The position numbers and the translations under genes were made by a program. A stretch of DNA of 64,000 nucleotides from Metellina segmentata (lineage: Eukaryota; Arthropoda; Arachnida; Araneae; Tetragnathidae): the NCBI GenBank assembly GCA_947359465.1, contig OX375878.1, positions 84,914,377 to 84,978,376 of the forward strand, read 5' to 3'. The notes under the pieces were generated by a model. That model saw only the letters and a list, made by a program, of their open reading frames with translations, was not told the origin of the DNA and made no database searches. Positions 1-12,900 of this stretch are shown one piece after another. The first letter of the stretch is position 1, and each line of letters opens with the position of its first letter.

Positions 1-165
1 GGGTAGATCCATTTCAATATCATGTTATCGAATGTAACAATTCTTAATATTTGTTTTATTTGCATAACTAAGTTTCCTCTTCATATTATCCAACTAACTA
101 CTTTTTCTTTGTTTATTCTTTCTATGCATGAACCTTTTTTCCCCTTTTCTCTTTTGGTTTTTTAG

Positions 166-3100
166 TTCATTTTTAAGTAGCTCATATGAAAGTGCAGAGC
201 GAAACAGCTTTTTTGTAAAACATTTAAAAAAATACATTGCACAAGATAGAAGCATTCAAGATGTTCTTATGCTTGTTCAAAGAGGTAAAATTTCATTTGC
301 TTCTCCTAAGTTTACCAATACACTCTTATATGTATCTCAAGTATTTTTAATTATATTTTATAAGATCAGCAACATTACTTATTTTCCCACCATTCAACTT
401 TAAAGCGATATTTTTACTGTACAGTTGTTATGCAATGTACACTAGCATTAATGGCAAGATTTATGATAGAATGATATTGTCACTAGTAGTATATTTTATA
501 TGATTCACATATTTCAGAATGAATAAAAATCTCTGTTTGAAAATTTACCATCAATTCGTTAAGAAATAAAAACATGAGACTTCATACTTTTTATTTTATA
601 ACACGATACGCTGATAAAATTGTAAATTAATTGTTAAAATGCTGTCTTATCAGCAGGGAATTACAGTATTGTAATGCATTAATAGATTCATTATTGCTTA
701 AAGATTGTCATTTCTAAATCTCAATTTTATTCTTATCATGAGGTTTAAGAGTCATTAGGTTACTTATGTCTTAAACCTATTACTTTGGATGCTAAAAGAG
801 TTTCTCTATCCACAAACTTAATTATTTTTGAGAATTCTATACTTCAGACTTTAAAAGCAGAAAACTATCCAATTATTTTTTTATTTCGAGGAAATGAAAT
901 AGCAAAGTCTTTTAAGGGGTTTTCTTTTGTATAACTTATTTTGGAGAGAAGTCAACTGCATTACACACAGCAGTCATATAAAAAAAATTATTCTAAACTC
1001 CTAAATTTTAAAAATATAAAAACATATATGGATGAAAGGATTAAAAGATTATATGTAGAAAAACTAACATCTGAAAACTGATAAGATCCATTTTTAGGCT
1101 CATAAAACATATAAGAACTGCTAAATAAGCTGTCTGAAAACCAATCAAGATTTCACAAATATGTTTTATCTGCATTTTAGTTCAAATGACTTGTACTTAT
1201 GTATATTTCATTTCAGCATTCGAAGGAGAGAGTTTGGTTAGACACTGTCAGAATCCTGTGTTAAAAACCAGTCTATCTGTTCCTAGAAAACTTAGGGATC
1301 CTCTTCTAAATCCATCAATTTTACTGCTTGATAGCTTCCTAAATAACAATGGCAAGACGTCTTTCTTTTCCTTGACTCTCAATAGTGCTTATTTAGTAGA
1401 TCATGTTTAATGAAGATTACTTTATTATATTTTGCTGTATAATATTTGAAAACACTCTTACTTTAAACTGTTCTTTCTATTATAATGTAAAAGAACTTTG
1501 AAATTATTACAATGGTGCTGCATTATTTTCATATATGTCAGTATATTTAACATGCTCCAGTTAGTTTTTCAAATTTACACAACATACTATATTGTGAAAA
1601 TTGGCTTACTTCAGAGAAAAAAATACAAAATATTTTTACAGAATAATAGTGATTATTTGTGTTGAATTGATTTAAAACTACAATTTAGGTTGCATGTCAT
1701 AATCATGTAAGAGTAGCCAGCATGTTAAAAAATGTTATTCTCCAATATACAGTAGTGGTGAAAATTGTGGAAACCTTTTGGCAAAAATGTATTTCTGAGG
1801 TTTGATGGCTCATGGCACAACTTTGGGTTTAGTAATACCATAAAATTATATAACAATGAAAAGATAATTGAATCAAAAATGTAATGCAATAAAGTTTGTT
1901 CATTAATCTGTATTCTATCAAAAGTTATACCCAAATAACCAGAAAAAAGAAACCTTAACTTGCTTAGGTTGATATATGAAGTAGCTTTCTTTAATTGGAA
2001 TGTAGCTAATGAGTATGAGTATTTAGAGAACCAATCAGGTGTCATCTTGTTTTGGCAATGAGTCCTACAGTCAAATTCAGCTATTGATGTCATGTATTGG
2101 AGCTTATTGTTCTTTCATTTAGTGAGCTGGTAAAACGTAAAAAAAATTAAATAAATGGCGAAAAGAGTTGACTGGTCACCCATAAAACGATGTAAAATAG
2201 TGCTAATACTACTAAGTGAACAAGGATACCGTTATGAACAAAGTAGAAGAAAAATTGGTGGCATTTCTAAATTTTGAAGTCACTCGGTCACTACAAAACC
2301 AGACTGGTAAAGGCAGGAAAAGGTGCACAACAGCAAGTGATGATAGAAGAATTAAGAGACTGCCTAGGTGACAAAAGAAAATCATCTGAGAGGACTTTCC
2401 AGTGCAGACTGCAGGAATCTGATCTTAATGGTAGAATTCTGTGAAAAAAGCCATTTTTATATGTCAAACAAAGGTTGAAAAGATTAAACTGGACTAAAAC
2501 CCATATTAACTGGACAGCGGAACAATGGGACAGATTTGAAATTTATGCATAACATACTCCTGAATTTTTATTAAATTTCTGTGTTCTTCTCAATTTCAGA
2601 TTGTATCCATGCAAATGAATTATTAATATAGTTAAACTAGAAAATATTTTCTCATGTCTTTCATTTTCCATTGCAGTAAGAACTGAAGATATTAATTGCC
2701 CTGCTCTCAAAAGTACATTTATAATTGAAAATAAGAACATGGATATATTTTTCAATGGCATTGATGTTAATGTTTATATGGTTCCAGAAGAAACTGCTAA
2801 TTTGATACCTTTACACCTTGTTGAAATAAATTTGACATTTAATTTGGTAAGAAATTAATTTTTTTTTTAAATATACTTTTATAATGTGCTGTATTCTTAA
2901 GTTTGGTTATGTGGATTTTTGAAAACATATTTTCAAAAAGATTTTTTAATTGTTTAGACAAAGCTTTTTGGGGACTTCTAATAATTTAAAGACAAACTGG
3001 TAGTTTGTCTTAAAAACATTCGAAGACTTGTGGAATGAAAAACTTCATTTGTACTCCTTGTTTGATAAACACTAGTATTCTATGGCTGTTGGGTATTTTT

Positions 3101-6100
3101 TTAGGAGGGGGTGGCTGTTTTAAAACTAATTATCTTCCTTGAAATTTTTGTTCATTTGCTTGTACACTGGCGAGAAAAATTAAAGGAACAACTATAAAAA
3201 CTCATCTAACTTGAATAATTTTGCAGATAAAAACATGAAACTTGCACAAGATCTTTATTTTGTCATGTCTGACATATATTCAAAATGCAGGACTGCCTAT
3301 TTCTGCAAAAAATAGATTTAATTAAAACAGGAATATGTGATATAAGGTGGGATAAGGAAGTTTTACTGTTACAACCTTTTAGGAGACCCACACGAAAAAT
3401 TAATAAGGTATGTGGTCACCCCTGACCGAAATGCAAGCTTTACAGCGATTTTCCATACTGTGGATTAGATTATCCAGAAGTGCTTATGGTAACAAAGTGT
3501 ATTCAAGATGAATAGCGCCTTCAAGCTCCTGGAGAGTTCTACATGAGGGTTGCCGAGATGCAAGTCAGCGTCCTAGTGCATCCCATTCATGTTCTATTCG
3601 ATTTAAATGTGGTGAATATGTGGGCCACTCCATTCGCTGGTTGCCTTCGCCTTTAAGATAATCAGTCATTAGTGCAGCACGATGAGGACGCGCATTATCA
3701 TCCATTAGGAGGAAGTTATTACCGATTGCACCCCTAAACAATTTGACATAAAGGATCAAGAACCTCATCTCTGTTTATTTCAGCATTCACAGTTGCACTG
3801 GTAAAAATGTGTAGGTCAGTGCGGCCCTTCAAAATGATGCCCACCCATACCATGATTCCACCACCTTTGTATCGATGCCTTTCTTGGATGTTTTCAGGCT
3901 TATTGGTGGTATTTTCCCCCTTCCATATTGTAACACATCTGGAATCACTCTCCAAACAAAATCGGGATTCATCTTTAAAGAGAACTTGGCTCCAGTCCGT
4001 GGTACTCCAATCACGATGATCTCTGCACCACTTTAAAGGCCGCATTTCGCTGCTCGAGTTAGTGGAATACAAATCACGGGTTTCCTTGCATACAACCCTC
4101 TTTTATGCAGCCTGTCACTCACAGAAAATCTGGATAGTCTAGTTCTTGTTGCTGTGGCAAACTCCCTTTCAATCTCAACTAATATCAGTTGCCTGTTTCT
4201 TTTAGCTATCGTTGCCAAATAACGGTCCCGAGATTATGTTTTGGCATGTTTTCAACCTTGACCTGGTTGTCTGTGCACATTACCAGTGTCTTTAAACCAT
4301 TTCCAGATTCTTGACATGATGTTTTTGGCTATTTTTAGGTCTTTACAGACCCCAGTCAGTGTCTGTCCTGCTTCCATTCTCCCTATTGCACGCCATTTCT
4401 CATAATATGTCAAATGTCTTCTGGACGACATATTCCACCTACTGCAAGCGAAAATTTTATCCAACTACTCGTACAATCCTTGAAATTAGATTTCAAATCA
4501 CCCACTTGCACTCCTTTTTTACATGTGCCAAAAAAACGGGGTCAAAAATTTACATATTTTTTGTAGCAAAGGTGAATTTCATTAGACTATGTGATAACGT
4601 TGTCCTTGAGTTACCAACTAATCACCTTTAATTGAAGTTTACCTAATATAATTAATATAAATCACCTTTTTATAGTTGTTCCTTTAATATTTCTTGCCTG
4701 TTTATTTAGCTGCACTACCTTCCACAGTAAATGTGTCTAGAAGTCATCACATCATATTACCGATTGATTAGTTGTCTTCAAACTTGAAATCCTTCAATAA
4801 CAGAGCATGTTAGTAACCCAACACTGATTTATTGGGACATAAATTGAGTTCATGAAAAATAACATGTTTCCCAAGTCTAATTTGGTAAATTAGTTTTGCT
4901 TATGAGCAACCATTATCCTGTACTGCTTGCTTATGAGAAAACAGCAGCAGTTTAACCAAATACTTACTTTTTATTTCCTTGCTAAAATGCTATTTTTTTG
5001 TTAAATCAGGGTTTGAATAATCAAGTTCAACTGCTCCTGCATTGACATAGAATCATTTCCTTAAACAAATGGTTTCAAACAGATTGTCTCAGAATACAGG
5101 TGTCTTTATAAAGTTATAGGAAATGCCTCAAATATTTCCATGTTTGAGGCATAGGAGACCATGTTTATGAAAAATTACATTACTGTTAGTTAGTTGATAT
5201 TGTAGCAGTTTTCAATGGTTTTAAATTATTTTGTACATATAAATACATAAACATATTTTTATGTCTGAGGTTCATTGCACATAGAAGATTATGATAAAGA
5301 CTATTTTCAGAATAAGGTGACAGAAATTTGGCATTTATGCAAGTATAGATTTATCTAACATTCTTTGAAAAATGTGTCAGTGGCTGATGCAAATTTGAGG
5401 TAATGGAATAAGGAATAAAAATAACTCATGTTACAAAATGTTTTATCATGTGATATGATTATCATGCTTGCATTAAGTACAAATCATGTGATATTCTTCT
5501 ACCTTTCTTGTTATTAACTATTTTCCTGGTGAAATTTGATGGCCTAATTGAAGGGCTGTTGAAAATTGATATCACCACATTTAAATTATGGGAAAATATT
5601 TTGTTCTTAGTCAAATTTACACATTGCACTTATAAAATCACAGGTTTAATTGAACCAATTAAGATTTTGAAGAAATTGCAAGTGTTCCGTACCGAGATGG
5701 TTTGCCTAGGCGACATCCTGGCTACTTGGAAGCTCGCCAAGAGAAAAGCCTAAATCAGTGTGCTCTTCCCAACTGTGCGAGGGAGACACTCATTTTTGTC
5801 TCAGTAAAAATACTCGCCCACAGGAGCAACAGTATACACAATGTTAATTCGCTTTGTTTGAATGGTTACAATAAACCCATGTTTCATAAACATACAGCCC
5901 ACTATTTATTCTTACGGCAGAACAGCAAGATTCAGAAATTTCTTAGTAATCAACTTTCATAGCTGACAAATATTTAAAATAGAATAACTTACAGAAGTTA
6001 ACTTTAAGAATAATTAACAAAGCAGTTAGTGCTTATGGGCTGTACTGTAGAAAGATGAATGTGTTGAGTATAAATATTCGAATTGGTGAATTATACATCT

Positions 6101-8528
6101 ATTCCTACCAATTGCTTTGGAATTCTTATGGTTTCTAGAAATTGATACCAGCTTCAGAATTATGAAACTTACTAAAGTATGGATGCTAAAAGTATTTGTT
6201 TTTCCAAGACAGTGGGAAAAAATTATGATGCACTGATTTTCATATTCCAATATTTAACTCTCTAATGTACCTGTTCTTATGTCCTGTGTTATATGTTTAT
6301 TAAAAAATAATTTAAGTGTAGTGTTATAATCTGAAAGAAAAAAAGCTTACCTTTCAGTTTCTTTGTTTGACAAAATTGCTTTTTAAACTTAAATAAATTA
6401 AAATTGTGTGAGAGTTGGAATATTTTACTGTCACTAAGAAATTGTCAAAAATTGTTTAATTTGCATGAATAGATAAATCATTTGCACTATACATGACTTC
6501 ATAAGACAGATTGGTGTACACTCACTGGGAATGAATGGAAGGCTGACTAATGAATGATGAATGCACCAGGCTCTGATAACACTGGTTGGCAGGAATTCAA
6601 TTCATTAGATCTGTCAATTATTATTTTGTGTCAAGTTTTCCTAATATTTTCCCAGTATATTGTAGTTAATCTGAGGTCTTATTTATGACTTTAGCATATC
6701 TGTAAAAATTAACTTTGAAATTTTATTACAATTTTTCATAATTTTAGTAAAAGAGGAAGTATAGCTTTTGATTTTTTATTGACTATGGTAATAAATTAAT
6801 ATTTAATGAATGATAAAAAATAGCATACAAAATTACGTTACGTTTTTTTAAATGTATAACAGTGTAAGTAAACTGTTTTGTTACAGCCGTGTCTACAAGT
6901 TTCTCCAACTAGAGGAGTTTTATTGAAAGACTTAGCTTTAAAATTTGGTTCAAAAAATTCATTATTCAAAAAAGAAGTTATTGGCATTCAACGTTTGAAA
7001 GTAAGTATATATTTACAGATTGTTATTGTGAGCAAGTATATGCAAAGATTTCTTATAGAATGAGACTTCAGGATTCACTTGAATCAATCCTCAAATTGTT
7101 CATATTCCTATAACCATTGATTCAAATTACTCATTTACAAGTTAATTTGAATATCACTTTATTCCCTTTTGTGTATTAGTGCAATGCTTATTATTAGTAA
7201 AATTTGTTTAATGGGTCTGCAAATATTTGATGCTGAATAAGACCCAACTATCAAGTCTGGAATACAGCGCAACCATTTCCTACAATATCGATGTAAAATT
7301 AATCTCTAATATTATAAAAGGAAGTGTTTGTTTGTCTGTTTCTTGCCGCAAAATCCTCACGATTCGATAGCACTTACAGCAATGAGATTTGGCACACAGG
7401 TAGTCCACATTTTTTGCAATTTTTAGGTCACGGCGAATTTTAAAATCCAATCTAGAAGATTTTAAAATGAATTTAATAGTTTTATTTCTACCTGGTTCTT
7501 CAAATGCGGAGAACTTTTTCTACCCATGTGACCTTGCACTCAGGGTTTGGAACCATGGCAAGTGTTTTTCATCCGCAGAACGCTGAAAAAATTTTTTTTT
7601 GTCCGTTTCCACTTTGATTTTGCATGGACGAATGATTTTCCAGCCAGACGATATAAAACTTTTAATTGAAATAACAGTTATTTTTTTTTATCTCCTAGAC
7701 CGTTAAAGATAGAGTAAAAATTTCAACGGATTTGAAATCTGCGGAAAATTTCAGTTTATATTGATACCTAAAAATATGATTTTCTTTAAATAGATCATTT
7801 TTGATTGAATATATCTTCAACGGATTTGAAATCTGCGGAAAATTTTACACCAGACTAATACCTTACACCACGGTCAATGCCGGGCTAGCCACGCAGTGGC
7901 TAGTGATTAATAAAATGAACACTGCCATTCAGCCATTTATAAAAATCAAAATTTTTAAATCTGACAGTGTCATATGATAGACTGAGCAAAAGTCAAGTGT
8001 CTTATTAATTTCTTGGAATTTCTAAATCTTCAGCTGAAAGAAGTTTTTTTAAAGAAGAATTAAGTATTTTAAATAAGTTAAAGAATAGTTCCTTAATGTA
8101 TTTACCATTGGTAAGCAAAAGAAATGTCTTTGTGATGTTGGAGACATTTTAACATCGTATTTCATTTCCTTGACTAGTTTATATTTTTATGTTTGAAAAT
8201 TGCACAGTAACCACTTTAAGATTTCTTTGCTGCCATTGTTTATCATTTCGATTTGTCATCTAGTACCATAAGTAGTACATTATTTGACAAAACATACATT
8301 TCTAGTTATATAAATTAGATGCTTGATAAAATCAAATTTGTCTGAATAGAAGTAATCTTATCAAGTGGCAAATATTGCATAACTCATAGATTTCTAAAAC
8401 CATAAAAATTCATATTCTACTTTCAGAATGAAGAGCTGAGTGGCAAACTAGTGGTGATAGTACATCCATCTAGAAAAGCATCAGAAATGCCTTTTTCTTT
8501 TAAAGTTGGAAGAACATGGACTCTGTGA
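166..8528 (+). CDS. MALT1: MALT1-like paracaspase, 3' half (5 exons, 5'-partial)
   Basis: Five exons can be chained: 166-284, 1217-1384, 2677-2846, 6887-7000, 8427-8528 (TGA at 8526). Junction phases agree (1, 1, 0, 0). Exon 1 and the start of exon 2 read like the end of the MALT1 caspase-like domain: FFVKHLKKYIAQDRSIQDVL, then after the splice FEGESLVRHCQ and LKTSLSVPRKLRDPL, which aligns with the region I know in vertebrate MALT1 as ...EIRSSLSEKRALTDPI. Exons 3-4 would supply the following Ig-like domain and are weakly conserved. The last exon ends KASEMPFSFKVGRTWTL, matching the conserved IPFSF near the MALT1 C-terminus. MALT1 is a cytosolic arginine-specific protease and scaffold in NF-kB signalling; its catalytic His and Cys would be encoded upstream of this window. 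The donor of exon 2 (A|GTGCTT at 1385) and the start of exon 1 (acceptor AG at 164-165) are the least certain borders. Confidence 0.72.
285..1216 (+). other. Paracaspase intron, no feature seen
   Basis: AT-rich, stop-rich in all frames. No repeat or exon recognised beyond the splice ends (donor GTAAAA at 285, acceptor TTTCATTTCAG ending at 1216). Confidence 0.6.
1750..2550 (+). mobile_element. Truncated Tc1-family transposon (5' half)
   Basis: Starts next to a TA with CAGTAGTGGTGAAAATTGTG, a Tc1-type terminus. At 2155 an ATG opens a transposase start, MAKRVDWSPIKRCKIVLILL, with in-frame stops and shifts. The HTH region follows (for example GKGRKRCTTASDDRRIKRL) up to INWTAEQWDRF near 2540, where the family normally continues to the first catalytic Asp. 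The catalytic half and right terminus are missing. It lies in an intron of the paracaspase gene. Confidence 0.7.
3183..4684 (-). mobile_element. Full-length Tc1-family DNA transposon (inactive)
   Basis: Both ends carry the inverted repeat AAGGAACAACTATAAAAA (3183-3200 and the complement at 4667-4684), flanked by the TA target duplication at 3181-3182 and 4685-4686. At 1502 bp this is typical for Tc1. The interior encodes a broken transposase on the minus strand. The two termini are identical over 18 bp, so insertion need not be very old, yet the gene is frameshifted. It is inserted in an intron of the paracaspase gene. Confidence 0.92.
3565..4464 (-). pseudogene. Tc1 transposase pseudogene
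   Basis: Begins MSSRRHLTYYEKWRAIGRME (paired-type HTH), frame breaks near 4252 and 4033, then WSQVLFKDESRF (first catalytic Asp), IMVWVGI, MDDNARPH (second Asp) and YSPHLNRIEHEWDALGR (Glu). Asp and Glu are separated by 34 residues (DD34E). At least three reading-frame changes are needed to read it through, and SPHLNR replaces the usual SPDLNP, so no functional transposase is made. Confidence 0.85.
4687..6886 (+). other. Rest of paracaspase intron 3
   Basis: Mostly AT-rich unique-looking sequence. The exception is about 5690-5870, which is less AT-rich and has an open frame (LPRRHPGYLEARQEKSLNQC) that I cannot assign; it may be a repeat fragment. Confidence 0.5.
7303..7903 (+). mobile_element. 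Non-autonomous Helitron, family A
   Basis: Starts TCTCTAATATTATAAAAGG after an A and ends with the dyad CTAGCCACGCAGTGGCTAG before a T, i.e. 5'-TC...CTAG-3' placed between A and T as in Helitrons. No coding capacity. Related copies at 38400, 49638 and 55109 share the start (TCTCTACTATTATAAAAGG), the box TTTGGCACACAGGTAG and internal AGATTTCAAATCCGTTGAA modules. Confidence 0.75.
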
Positions 8529-8804
8529 ATTAATTGCTACTAAAAATACTATAGAACACAAATTGCCCAGTTTTAATTGAGATCTATATAATAATGGCAT
8601 GTATGTTAAAAATCTGCATCAGTTAATTTGTATTTCATGGATTGCATATAATTGAACTAAAATAGCTAACAAATTTGTTATACATTTTACCTTATAGGAA
8701 TCTATTTATCATACTGTTGATGAATCTGTTCAAAATGAATTTAAGCATTGAGTTTCTGTGTGTCAATGCTATGATGTGTCAGTACAGTTTCCATATAAAT
8801 TTAA

Positions 8805-9126
8805 CACACATTCGCTACCAGTCGCGTAGAAATGGGGTTTTCCCAGAAGCCAACTTACATTTTATAACAACTGTGATTTGAAAAGTCCGCCAATACCAGA
8901 ATAGATTGGAGAAAGCTCAGCCAACAAATAAATTAAAGCTATAAATTCGAAACCACATACCTTTACAAGTGGCTTCTAATCTTTACTTCACACCAATACC
9001 TAACATCTAATGTCAATGGAAGTGGAGAATAAATGTTGAGGCACAGCTCTTCTAGTACGAATTCATGACTGGCTACTGAGACGAAATTCCACACCACATG
9101 CTGAAGCGAGATTGGCAGTGAACGAG
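8805..9126. mobile_element. piggyBac-type MITE with TTAA target duplication
   Basis: Flanked by TTAA at 8801-8804 and 9127-9130. Left end CACACATTCGCTACCAGTCG and right end (complement) CTCGTTCACTGCCAATCTCG form an imperfect inverted repeat. 322 bp, non-coding. It lies about 280 bp past the stop codon of the paracaspase gene and contains an AATAAA at 8927, so it could supply or interrupt that gene's 3'UTR. Confidence 0.65.
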
Positions 9127-9246
9127 TTAAGCAATGTTAAATTGATTTTTCTATTAATTTTACCATACATTAAAATAAATTAGTGTTTCTCTTCATTTAA
9201 TAGAATTTTTTTTTACATATTGAAGCAATGTGCAATGAAGGGTGTT

Positions 9247-9480
9247 TTATTGATGGTTAGGTGGTTTTATGGCGCAAGGGCTATATTTGGCCAAGCTGTA
9301 CCAATCACCAGACAACTTCAAGTAAAAACATGAAAGGGGAAGAAGAGGTGAACAGACTGAGAGGATAAAAGCAGAAAAAAATTGCCTGGGTATCCCTGGA
9401 GTGCAACTCCTGTGTTTACTAAAGACAGTAAACCCCATGGGTAAAGAAGAGATCACTTGAGTACTTCAGGACTGGTGCAA
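9247..9480 (-). repeat. SINE-like repeat (TTATGGCGCAAGGGCT tail)
   Basis: On the minus strand it ends with GGCCAAATATAGCCCTTGCG and CCATAAAACCACCTAACC. The same tail module, CCCTTGTGCCTTAAAACCAA, occurs in plus orientation at about 30045-30068. No clear tRNA head is visible in this copy. Confidence 0.5.
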
Positions 9481-9794
9481 TGAAGAGTTTTTTAATGTAA
9501 ACAAAAATTATTCTTGTTTCATTATTGAAGATTTTTTTGTTTTGTAGATATTAAAATCCATTTCATTATTGACTCATGAAAAGATTAAAGATAAGAGTAT
9601 TTATTTTCTTAAGCAAAGTAAGAAAATATCACCTGTTATTATAAAATAGTTTGAGTGAAATTGAAAAAGAAATATTAATTTAACTACATAAAATATTCTT
9701 CTGATTTTACTCTTAGGAATATGATCAATATATTTATTGTCTGAGTTATTAGTATATTTTAAGACAAACATAACTATTAACAAATATAAAGTAT

Positions 9795-9800
9795 TTTATT
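9795..9800 (-). terminator. Possible poly(A) signal of DOLK
   Basis: TTTATT on the plus strand is AATAAA on the minus strand, about 140 bp past the DOLK stop codon. The sequence is AT-rich, so chance occurrence is possible. Confidence 0.4.
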
Positions 9801-9939
9801 TGTCATAAAAAATTAACAAGAGAAATTGAATCTTGCTTTTACAAAACTAACATTTATAATAATTTATGTGTATAAAAATAGAAATATAATTCACAATCTA
9901 TTATCTGTACAAAATAGGCAGAAAGCTTTCTTCAATAAA

Positions 9940-12900
9940 TTATGGAATCCAAGACAGAAGTGAAAACATAAACAATGGTAACACCAAATTATCTACTTGT
10001 GTAGTTTTGGCTTCCAGAAATGTTGTTAATATCACAGTAAAGATGATGAATGCAACATTAAAGACTGAAAATGCATGTCCTGGAATAAAAGTGACGAATA
10101 TGCATATATTTATTTAAAAAAAACAGTATAGAAAAGTATGATCGAACTTTTTATACTTATCTAATCCATTTCAGCTATAAAAATTTCGAACCTTAGTTTA
10201 TTTTAGGTACAATTATTTAGTTTCAAAAGATATTAAATGCAATTATACAAAACCAATCATGACGGTTTATATACTAAGCAAAAATATGGAATTTTATTGC
10301 TTAACATTTTTTGTTTGTTGGTATCAGTAAATAAGGAAGAAAGTAATTAAAAAAATTAGTACTTTATGATGTTTGCTTGATATTGATAACACAATATATT
10401 GATTAGCTTTAGAAATATTTAAAACAATTTCTTTAAAAATATTACCTGGAAATAGTTTTACAATTGAAAGTAGTAAATTTATTATCTCACTAAGTTATGA
10501 AATTTTACATTTAGGTTTAAATATTACTAAAAAGTTATTTCTAAAAATTAATGCAATAAAATGCAAGTGTGAGTTAATTAAACATTTTCAAAATGTAACC
10601 CTCATTAGTAAACTAGAAATAGCTTTCTGAATTTTTTTTACTGCATAATACTTTTACTGAGCTCAAAAATTTTTTTACAATAAAATAGGTTATTCAAAAT
10701 ACTTTAATCGCAAAAAATGGCCTGATTTATGCAAATCTGATGGTTTATATTCATTGTATTTTGGATTATGCATTTAGGTAATTAGCTTTTCAAATGACTT
10801 GAAGGTTGTTTTATTAAAGACTACATGATTGAGTGTAATATAAATAAAATCAAATATGAATTAATGTGGTTCTGTAGTATCTAATGTAATAGAAATATTA
10901 TATAAATAATGAGGCTCAAGTGATTTTAAACAATCTCTGTTTACATTTAAGTGTAACCAAAGCTTGTATCTATTATTAGGAATATTACTCTGTTATCATG
11001 AACTGAGGAAATTGAAAAACAATATTTTATTTTACTAAAATAGGGTTGAAATAACTTTGTGCGGAGGTTTTCATCTCACTGCAAATTAATATATGTTGTG
11101 AGTTTGTTATGCACATTATACAGCTATAAATGCGTTTTCAATATATCTATCTTTTATCAAAGTAATTAGTTTTGTTGTCCTGAGTTGAATATTGGAATTG
11201 TGTGTCCACCCCTAGTTACAAGCAGCTCATGACATGATGATGGTTATGGCGAGAAATAACTATGTTTTCAAAATATCTACAGGCCTGAGGCCATTATTCA
11301 AGAAAGCCTAATGTGTGGTATGATTTGACATTGTGATCAGGTCTTATTTACATTGCAGTGACAATTATGACTGAAAGCATAATATTTAAATGAGAGCATC
11401 AAAATGGATTAAGAACTAAAGGCGAAAACAATATAAATATAACGGATTTAAGCTAATTAAAAAGGGAACAATTGCATGCATGACGTACATGCAATACAAA
11501 ATTCATTTTAAGCATTTGAAAGACAGTCGTTAACATCAGTTAAGTGAATTTCTATTCCTGCTTGTAGTGAAAAGATATGAATTAATTTCTGTTGTTTGTA
11601 AAACCTTGTGCACCAAGCATACTACAATAGAAAACTAAGTAAACAAAGAATATGTGAATTGCAAGAAAATTTTTAAATACTTACAAACATAAAAATGTAT
11701 ACATAAATTGTATTTTTACATTTTTACCCAACCAATAGTTAATCAACACTAATATGAATGGAATATTTTCAAACTACTAAAAGTTAAGACAGAAAATTTT
11801 TAATAAACTTACCTAAAGACAAGAAAAATAATGCAGAGATGAGTTGTATGACAAAAGCACAAATGCTGCCTTCATATGTTTTCTTTGAATCTAAGTAAAA
11901 TAATAAAACTTTCAAACATTTATGGTTTATAAAATACTAGGATGATGCAATTGCACTTGACTATATAATCATAAGCATCATAGACACCTATTGTGATCTT
12001 TACTTTAACTTCTGATCCTGATCTTTTGGACCCAATAAGTCTTTAAAACTACATTGCGTTGAGAGCAAAATCCTGAGTGAAAGGCTCTTACTGACTGTAA
12101 TTGTTGATGGAGTAGTGTAATGTAAAACAGTGAAATTAAGTTTCACTCATTAAGGGGAAAAGAACACAAATCTTTAAAGATCTAAACATTTATTTAAACT
12201 AAAGCACAAAAAAATACAACAAACACTTGAATAACATGCCCCCTTGGTCAAAGTCATATCATTTAACATATTTGATTCAACTCGTTTAAAAAGTTACCTT
12301 ATTCAAATTCCCTTTTGTAAAAACTCTAGTCGATTTAAATACATGGAGTCGTACTATGAAAAGGTTTTACTCGGGGAACGCTTCACGGGTCAATAAAGAG
12401 AAAAATATCTAAAAACTTATTTCAGGAGCAAGAAACTTAGTTAAAAGAAAAGAAAGAAAAATTAAAACTATATTTGCCCATCGTTGTTTTCTAGGTGATG
12501 TATCTGGATTCCGAGGGAAGGGAACGCTGGATCAGGATGAGAGGTGTAGCCATCTTTGTTCCCTTTACTGGGTTGGGTCAATCCAGAATATTCGTTTTTA
12601 GCATCAGAGCATCCAGGTCAAGTTCATCCATATTGGTGCACTCGCCCGAGTTACAAGGTGGTCGGAAAATTCTCTTCTAGGTGTTCACTGGCTTTGTGTA
12701 TCCATTGTCCCAAATCACAGGGAGGCCGGAAACTTCCTTCTAGGTGATGAACGCATAAACAGCGTCTCTGGGCAGTGAGTGTAAATACTCATTCCAACAA
12801 CGGCGACTCTGCTTGTTGGTTCTTATTCAACAGGCGGAACGGATCGTTGCGTGAGATTGGCATCTCCGAACAGCAAAACCGCTCCAATGGCGAATGCATT

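Noticed and set aside
128..403. Open frame read as a single 91-codon protein
   Set aside because: Only 166-284 matches the paracaspase; the ATG lies in the polypyrimidine tract of the upstream intron and the 3' part runs past a donor site.
1725..2093. 122-codon minus-strand frame
   Set aside because: It lies antisense over the 5' part of a Tc1 remnant and has no protein resemblance.
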